Below are positions 59,501-64,000 of a stretch of 64,000 bases of DNA, in pieces. The translations under genes and the position numbers were made by a program. Each line of letters opens with the position of its first letter. Position 1 is the first letter of the stretch. The stretch covers positions 2,170,001 through 2,234,000 of the forward strand of contig NZ_CP024901.1 of NCBI RefSeq assembly GCF_003343245.1. The letters run 5' to 3'. A model generated the notes under the pieces. The model was not told where the DNA came from. It made no database searches and was given only the letters and a program-made list of their open reading frames with translations. The DNA comes from Photorhabdus laumondii subsp. laumondii (GTDB taxonomy: Bacteria > Pseudomonadota > Gammaproteobacteria > Enterobacterales > Enterobacteriaceae).

Positions 59501-62500
59501 GTGAAACAATTTCTGCTGGTGGAGAGCATACGGCAGTAACATTGCCGTTTGCATGGAGTTGCCACATGTCATTACCATCGTCGTGAGACTCCAGCGTAAA
59601 GGCCAGGCTGTTATCAATGGCAGTCAAACTGATGCGTATCTGACGTTCAACACCTGACGATAGTACCAACGGTGAGGGGAAGTAAACTTCACTGAAAGTA
59701 GCTGTGCCACCGGGTTGCAATTCGTTGAAAACACGACGCACTAATTCCAGGCAACCTGTACCCGGCAATACACCTTGCCCTTCGAAGATGCGATGTTCAT
59801 CGATAAACCAGACATTATCATCTAGCTTACAAGTAAACCGGGTGATTCCCTCTTTATCTGATGACCGTGTGAAAGTCGGTAGTTTTCTCCGCTGTGTACT
59901 GATGACGGTGGCTGATGTAGTGACAGGCTGTTCCAGCCAGAGATGTTGTCGTTGGAGAGGGTACACTGGCAGCATAACCCGATGTAATTTGTGTGAATGA
60001 CCAAATGCAGCCCAATCGATAGCAACTCCTTGCTGCCATAACTGCCCAACGGTATTGAGCAGCACCTCTTCATCCGGTTTTTGCTGGCGAGTATGGCGCA
60101 TCGTGGTTAGTATCTGGGCTTGGCCTGTTTGCTGTAGATCTTTCAGCATACTGGTCAGTGCACGCCCTGGACCGACTTCAAGCAGGATCGGATTGTCATA
60201 ATGGTTCAGTAACGTAAGAATACCGTCATAGAAGCGTACTGGCCGACGCAGATGATCTCCCCAATAACCAGAATTATCGCGATCTTGTTCACTGAACCAA
60301 CGGCCACTGATATTGGATATCATCGGAATGGTACTGGATTGTAGCGTGAAGCCTGCGCTGAATTCCCGCATCTGTTGTGCGGCAGCATCCATCAATGAAC
60401 TATGAAATGCATGTGATGTCGTTAGTCGCTGGCAAGAAATACCTGCCTTGTTGCATTGTTCTTCCAGTACCGCAATATTGTCATGGCTGCCAGTTATCAC
60501 GCACTGTGCGGGCCCGTTGAGTGCTGCAAATTCACACTCCGGTGCCAGCGCAACCATACGTTCAGATGATGCCTGTACCGCCAGCATTGCTCCTGTGGGC
60601 TGGCGCTGCATGATTGCCGCTCGATTTGCTACCAATGCCAGTGTATCTTCCAGTTCAAGCATACCCCCTACACAGGCCGCAACCAGTTCACCGAGGCTAT
60701 GACCAATCATTGCTTGCGGTGTAATACCCCAAGCTTGTAGCTGGCAGGCCAGCGCATACTCAACAGTGAACAGCGCAGGTTGGGTATAACGTGTAGCATT
60801 TAACCGGCTGATAGCATTGTCGCGCTCCGATTGCGGATAAATCAACTGCCTGATATCCAGTTTGATGTGTGGCTGTAGCAGTTCGGCACAGCGATCAAAT
60901 TGCTGGCGGAATACACCATCACGCAGATAGAGCGATTGCCCCATTTCAATAGACTGACTGCCTTGTCCCGGAAACATAAAAATCACCGCACGAGGCTGTT
61001 GTTTGCGATTAATCGTCTGCGGTGATAGTTGGCGTAGTTGATTGATTAATTGCTCCCGATCTTTTCCCACAACAAAAGCACGCTCACTGAAAGCGCTGCG
61101 TCCTTGTTGCAAAGTTCCGGCAATATCCGCTAATAGCTCATTACCGGTAGTCAATGCTACTGCCAAGCGTTCCCCTTGCTGAAGCAACGTTTGCGGCGTT
61201 TTCGCTGAAATTGGCAGCAGATGCCAGCGCTCGTCATCTAATATACGGGCATCTTGCTGGCGCGGAGCTTCTTCCAGAATAAGGTGCGCATTACTGCCGC
61301 CAATGCCGAAAGAACTTACACCGGCACGACGTGGCTGACTTGTCTGCGGCCACGGGCATGCTGTATTGATCACAGAAAACGGGGTCTGTTCGAAGGGGAT
61401 TGCAGGATTGGGTTGATGATAGTGAATACTTGGTGGCAAAGTCTGGTGACGCAGCGCCAACACGGTTTTGATTACCCCCGCTATACCGGCAGCAGCATCA
61501 ATATGTCCTATATTTCCTTTCACAGAACCTATTGCGCAGCTCCCTACAGGTAGCACTTCACCATCAGATTGTTCCAGGAAAGCCTGAGTCAGCGCACGTA
61601 TTTCTACTGGATCGCCTAAAGAAGTCGCCGTACCGTGTGCTTCGATATAACTGATGCTGGCAGGCGATACCCCGGCATTACGCAGCGCGTCTTTGATCAC
61701 TGAAGATTGGCCGTCAATACTTGGTGCTGTGTAACTCACCTTTTGTGCACCATCATTATTGATAGCAGAACCTTTAATTACCGCATGGATGGTATCGCCA
61801 TCTTGCAAAGCAGCGGACAGACGTTTCAGTAATATCATCCCACCGCCGCTGCCGCTGGCTGTACCGTTGGCCGCAGCGTCAAATGGCCGACAAAGGCCAT
61901 CTGGAGACATAATTCCACCACTGACATGGACAAAGCCAACCTGTTGCGGATCGAGTGCTACAGCGCCTGCCAATGCCATGTCACATTCACCACGTCGTAG
62001 GCTTTCGCAGGCAAAGTGAATAGCGGTGAGTGATGACGAACAGGCGGTGCCAATACTGACAGACGGTCCGCTAAGGTTCAGTTTGTAAGCGGCACGTGTA
62101 GCGATAAAATCCTTGTCATTACCTATTTGCCACTGACCGGGGTCGAGGTGCATCCGGTCTTTATTTGGCATGACGTTTTCCAGCAGGTAATAATTGAAGC
62201 CACTGCTACCAAAGACACCGACTGAACGCGGTGTACTATCATTGCCATAGCCAGAGAGTTCCAACGTTTCCCATGCCATTTCAAGAAATAACCGCTGTTG
62301 TGGGTCCATCACCTGCGCTTCACGTGATGAATAACCAAAGAAGCGTGCATCAAACTCCGCACAACCCTCCAGCAAACGTGCGCGTCTGACAAACTGTGGG
62401 TGACTTAACAGCGCTGGATTGACGCCCCGTTGTAACAATTCCTCGTCAGACAACTCCACACTGGCATCGTAACCCGCCAACAACCGCTGCCAAAAAGTGT

Positions 62501-64000
62501 CGAGATCTGGCGCTTGTGGGAAGCGGCCAGTCATACCAATAATCGCAATAGCATTGCTATCCTGAGTCGAAACATCCAACATTGGTATTGCTGTTGGTAT
62601 TGCTCTCTTTTCAGTGACTATCAGCGGTGTGACTGCGACTGTAACGGGTGTTTTTTGTTGCGACAGCGTGTCCAGTAGTTGCGCCTGTTGTCGAATGGTG
62701 GGATGGGCGAAAATATCGGTCACAGACAAGTTGACACCAAACGCTTCATTCAATTGCTGGAATAGCGCCATAACCCGTAGTGAGTGGCCGCCAGCATCGA
62801 AAAAGTTTTCGTCATAACCGATTTCATCCCTCTCTAGCAGTTCACGCCAGATAGCCTCAACGCGACTGAGTGATGACACAACTTTGGCTGGCAAAGGAGA
62901 AGATTGATGCTGACCGGCACGTGTCAGTTTCATTTCAGCTAATGCTTTCAGATCGACTTTTCCCGTAATGCCGGTAGGCAGTGCATCAAGAAAGAACAAC
63001 GCTGTTGGCACCATCACCTCACTAACCTGTTGGCGTAATGCGCTCAGGATCTCACTACGGCTGGTTTCGCCGACAATGTATCCCGCCAACTCTTTATTCC
63101 CTTGGCTATCGGTGATCGCCAGTGCTTCGGCCTGACGTACACCCGGTAGCGCACTTAGGGCAGCACGCACAGCATTCAGCTCAATTCGGTAACCACGGAT
63201 TTTTACCTGACGGTCAACCCGACCAATAAACTCCAGTGCGCCATCCATGCGTTGACGCACAATGTCGCCGGTACGGTACATGCGAGCCTTTAATTGTGGT
63301 GCAAAGCTATCGGGTAAAAACACCCCAGCGGTTTTTTCATCCATACCCAGATAGCCCTGTGCAACACAGGTTCCCGCTAAATAAAGTTCACCCATTTCCC
63401 CCGGTGCTACGGGCTTTCTCTGTTCATCAAGCAGATGGAAGCGAACATCGCCCATTGGACGCAGCACCAGATTTTGCCCTGCGGCATGATAATCGGTAAG
63501 GGATACCACAATTGCGCATTCAGTAGGGCCGTATCCATTCATCAGCCTGCGCCCTACAGACCAGCGCTGGGCGACTTCGGGCATACAAGGCTCACCGGTT
63601 ACGATAATCACCTGGAGACTTGGCAGCGGTACTAACGGCACTATCGCCAACGCAGAAGGGACAATCCACATATGCGTAATCTGTTTATGTGCCAGCCACT
63701 CTGTCAGATTACTGCCAGGCAACAGTTGCTGTTTATTAGCGAAGACCACGCAAGCACCCGCTACAAGTGCTGGAAAAATTTCTCCCAACATCACATCAAA
63801 TACGGGCGAGGAGTACTGCACTATGCGAGAAGAAGGTTCAAGCCTCAGCTCATCGCGGATTGCCAGAATGTTATGGCAGACACTGCGGTGGGTGACAGCA
63901 ACACCTTTTGGTTTACCCGTTGATCCAGAAGTGTAAATAACGTAAGCGCAATCATCCGGCTGACAGATCGCCGCCATAGTCATATAAGGTGCATTGGCTA
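56517..64000 (-). CDS. glbC: hybrid NRPS-PKS, GlbC-like (5' end outside window)
   Basis: The frame is open to the window edge, so the N-terminus is missing; ~2493 residues visible. Domains from ATG 63983: A (to ~360; YTSGSTGKPKGVAV, NGYGPTE), T (Ser in FFDAGGHSLRVM ~415), KS (from ~478; Cys in GTACSSSLTA ~647), AT (GQGSQ ~1006, GHSLGE ~1094), DH (DEHRIFEGQGVLPG ~1397), KR (GGLGGIG ~1886, Tyr in QADYAAANRY), ACP (DDFFELGGHSLLAT ~2146) and thioesterase (GGHSLGGK ~2286). KR plus DH without ER gives an alpha,beta-unsaturated unit, as in the 4-amino-2-pentenoate of glidobactins; the thioesterase would close the macrolactam. Confidence 0.92.
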   Translation of the reverse strand, partial: ANAPYMTMAAICQPDDCAYVIYTSGSTGKPKGVAVTHRSVCHNILAIRDELRLEPSSRIVQYSSPVFDVMLGEIFPALVAGACVVFANKQQLLPGSNLTEWLAHKQITHMWIVPSALAIVPLVPLPSLQVIIVTGEPCMPEVAQRWSVGRRLMNGYGPTECAIVVSLTDYHAAGQNLVLRPMGDVRFHLLDEQRKPVAPGEMGELYLAGTCVAQGYLGMDEKTAGVFLPDSFAPQLKARMYRTGDIVRQRMDGALEFIGRVDRQVKIRGYRIELNAVRAALSALPGVRQAEALAITDSQGNKELAGYIVGETSRSEILSALRQQVSEVMVPTALFFLDALPTGITGKVDLKALAEMKLTRAGQHQSSPLPAKVVSSLSRVEAIWRELLERDEIGYDENFFDAGGHSLRVMALFQQLNEAFGVNLSVTDIFAHPTIRQQAQLLDTLSQQKTPVTVAVTPLIVTEKRAIPTAIPMLDVSTQDSNAIAIIGMTGRFPQAPDLDTFWQRLLAGYDASVELSDEELLQRGVNPALLSHPQFVRRARLLEGCAEFDARFFGYSSREAQVMDPQQRLFLEMAWETLELSGYGNDSTPRSVGVFGSSGFNYYLLENVMPNKDRMHLDPGQWQIGNDKDFIATRAAYKLNLSGPSVSIGTACSSSLTAIHFACESLRRGECDMALAGAVALDPQQVGFVHVSGGIMSPDGLCRPFDAAANGTASGSGGGMILLKRLSAALQDGDTIHAVIKGSAINNDGAQKVSYTAPSIDGQSSVIKDALRNAGVSPASISYIEAHGTATSLGDPVEIRALTQAFLEQSDGEVLPVGSCAIGSVKGNIGHIDAAAGIAGVIKTVLALRHQTLPPSIHYHQPNPAIPFEQTPFSVINTACPWPQTSQPRRAGVSSFGIGGSNAHLILEEAPRQQDARILDDERWHLLPISAKTPQTLLQQGERLAVALTTGNELLADIAGTLQQGRSAFSERAFVVGKDREQLINQLRQLSPQTINRKQQPRAVIFMFPGQGSQSIEMGQSLYLRDGVFRQQFDRCAELLQPHIKLDIRQLIYPQSERDNAISRLNATRYTQPALFTVEYALACQLQAWGITPQAMIGHSLGELVAACVGGMLELEDTLALVANRAAIMQRQPTGAMLAVQASSERMVALAPECEFAALNGPAQCVITGSHDNIAVLEEQCNKAGISCQRLTTSHAFHSSLMDAAAQQMREFSAGFTLQSSTIPMISNISGRWFSEQDRDNSGYWGDHLRRPVRFYDGILTLLNHYDNPILLEVGPGRALTSMLKDLQQTGQAQILTTMRHTRQQKPDEEVLLNTVGQLWQQGVAIDWAAFGHSHKLHRVMLPVYPLQRQHLWLEQPVTTSATVISTQRRKLPTFTRSSDKEGITRFTCKLDDNVWFIDEHRIFEGQGVLPGTGCLELVRRVFNELQPGGTATFSEVYFPSPLVLSSGVERQIRISLTAIDNSLAFTLESHDDGNDMWQLHANGNVTAVCSPPAEIVSPYELRRNLQLEEVAEAPERFNQAFADYGPRWQCIAGVWMGDRCALAQLRLNQAFIDDLPDIALHPALLDLGTVFLHACLLPGDASIPFHYGSLTLHQPLCAEFYSLAVETAPRTYDITLFSWDERQNCKQVLAEIHGYNLRQFNSLPFQPASESNVARWCRYPRWLPKPLGEAKQNRAPWLIFGAQAAELSDLSQAAAPGSIVVEDADEFLQQSTYRFSLRKDQPEDYQRLIDCLIQQQVLPERIIWCWTAAGISQPEAAFEQLAAAIKALTGHHRVFNITLISRGLQAAKVLEACNAAPALGLLGILAAEYPGCSARHIDLNDDTFATYQSLIAELYTDMQPEETTEGIPVTSISLKQGERELQTFTELDEIPRRQILRDGGVYLITGGLGGIGQLLARHISNQCSKVKLGILSRRGTNAVSEALLDVLQKSGAEVMMLRADVADDAALTKALAQMRARFGAINGVIHSAGIEASGLLEHGTSQDWRHVMAAKVSGTQQLMTAISQDPLDFVLLCSSLASLVGGMGQADYAAANRYLDAVAHYWRQQAIPVTSVNWDTWAEVGMAVDYAARRQESVIGLSNQEGCAIFDLAIAGMEAQIVVNKFPPVQRTQLQDLSVISDSASPEEAVRQLWYELLGEETIHLEDDFFELGGHSLLATQMISRLRDHFQHCLTLAEFLEQPTMARVVRSLSDEKKSSVPENAHIRYCLVPINHGGNGNYSPFFCVPGMGGNVTQFMPLAGALPPELPFIGMQYLGLDGKTAPHQSVEEIATHYIACLRSAQKQGPYHIGGHSLGGKVAYEMARQLHAEGESIGSLVLLDSAAPPYAPVPYQEDADIAKVILGIFAYYTNRLEMIDSLDDNEMRALPREALLSYIKEQLKRFSLIQAQNDMGSINGLFNVYRAASDMSPKYRPIPVQLPIPMLLVKAVDPLPKGVVVPEIRETNGWGWEKFSTLPIRIAEVPGNHYSCLMEEHVAHVSRAIIHHFPSIITGGQI

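Noticed and set aside
61254..64000. Several plus-strand frames of 60-100 codons opposite glbC
   Set aside because: They are antisense shadows of a high-quality NRPS-PKS frame with no starts or motifs of their own.

Overview
The window most resembles a Photorhabdus chromosome (Morganellaceae). The reasons are a flhDC-motAB-che locus of enteric type, many ERIC-type intergenic repeats, a glidobactin/luminmycin-type NRPS-PKS locus, a pantaphos-like (hvr) phosphonate locus, and AT-rich intergenic DNA with IS30, IS200 and IS110 elements. The genus is inferred from gene content; no database was searched.

Layout. (1) About 1-16,130 is an integrated mobilizable island whose left end lies outside the window. 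It carries small paralogous orphan genes, an IS30 element, a remnant of an IS50/Tn5-type element with a recognisable inside end, a KAP-type P-loop NTPase, a MobA/MobL (MobQ) relaxase with a hairpin-rich oriT-like region, a TraD-like accessory protein, a dense array of eight hairpins behind a strong promoter (candidate structured RNA), a polytopic membrane protein with a CoiA-like protein, an ABC-three-component-type pair (DUF4297-like nuclease plus Rad50-like ATPase), and a frameshifted P4-type integrase next to a tRNA-Asn. (2) 16,132-19,000 holds four tRNA-Asn(GUU) genes on the minus strand, each with its own promoter, and one orphan gene. (3) 19-25.3 kb has ylaC, a cspC/cspE-type gene, mgtC and a long AT-rich gene-poor stretch. 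(4) 25.3-37.75 kb is the motility and chemotaxis locus: flhDC, motAB-cheAW, two receptors, cheR, cheB, cheY and cheZ. The receptor unit has a textbook sigma-28 promoter. (5) 37.75-39.2 kb is an IS200 element and a decayed IS110. (6) 40.0-51.2 kb is a pantaphos-like phosphonate cluster: PEP mutase, flavin monooxygenase, phosphonomethylmalate synthase-like protein, LeuC/LeuD-like isomerase, methyltransferase, GNAT, two ATP-grasp ligases, an MFS exporter and an orphan. (7) 51.6-64.0 kb (minus strand) is the 3' part of a glidobactin-family cluster: glbC (partial), glbD, glbF and a SnoaL-like gene.

Main observations. The phosphonate cluster looks dead at its first and third steps. pepM is split by a 113-bp MITE-like insertion with a 9-bp target duplication, and the synthase gene has an in-frame TGA replacing the Arg codon of the conserved GERAG motif. 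The downstream ligation, acetylation and export genes remain intact and translationally coupled. In the island, a strong promoter is followed by eight consecutive short hairpins ending in a terminator. Two 47-nt units within it show a compensatory base-pair change, as expected of a structured RNA. The threonine specificity code read from the A domain of the 1065-residue NRPS agrees with a glidobactin/luminmycin product.
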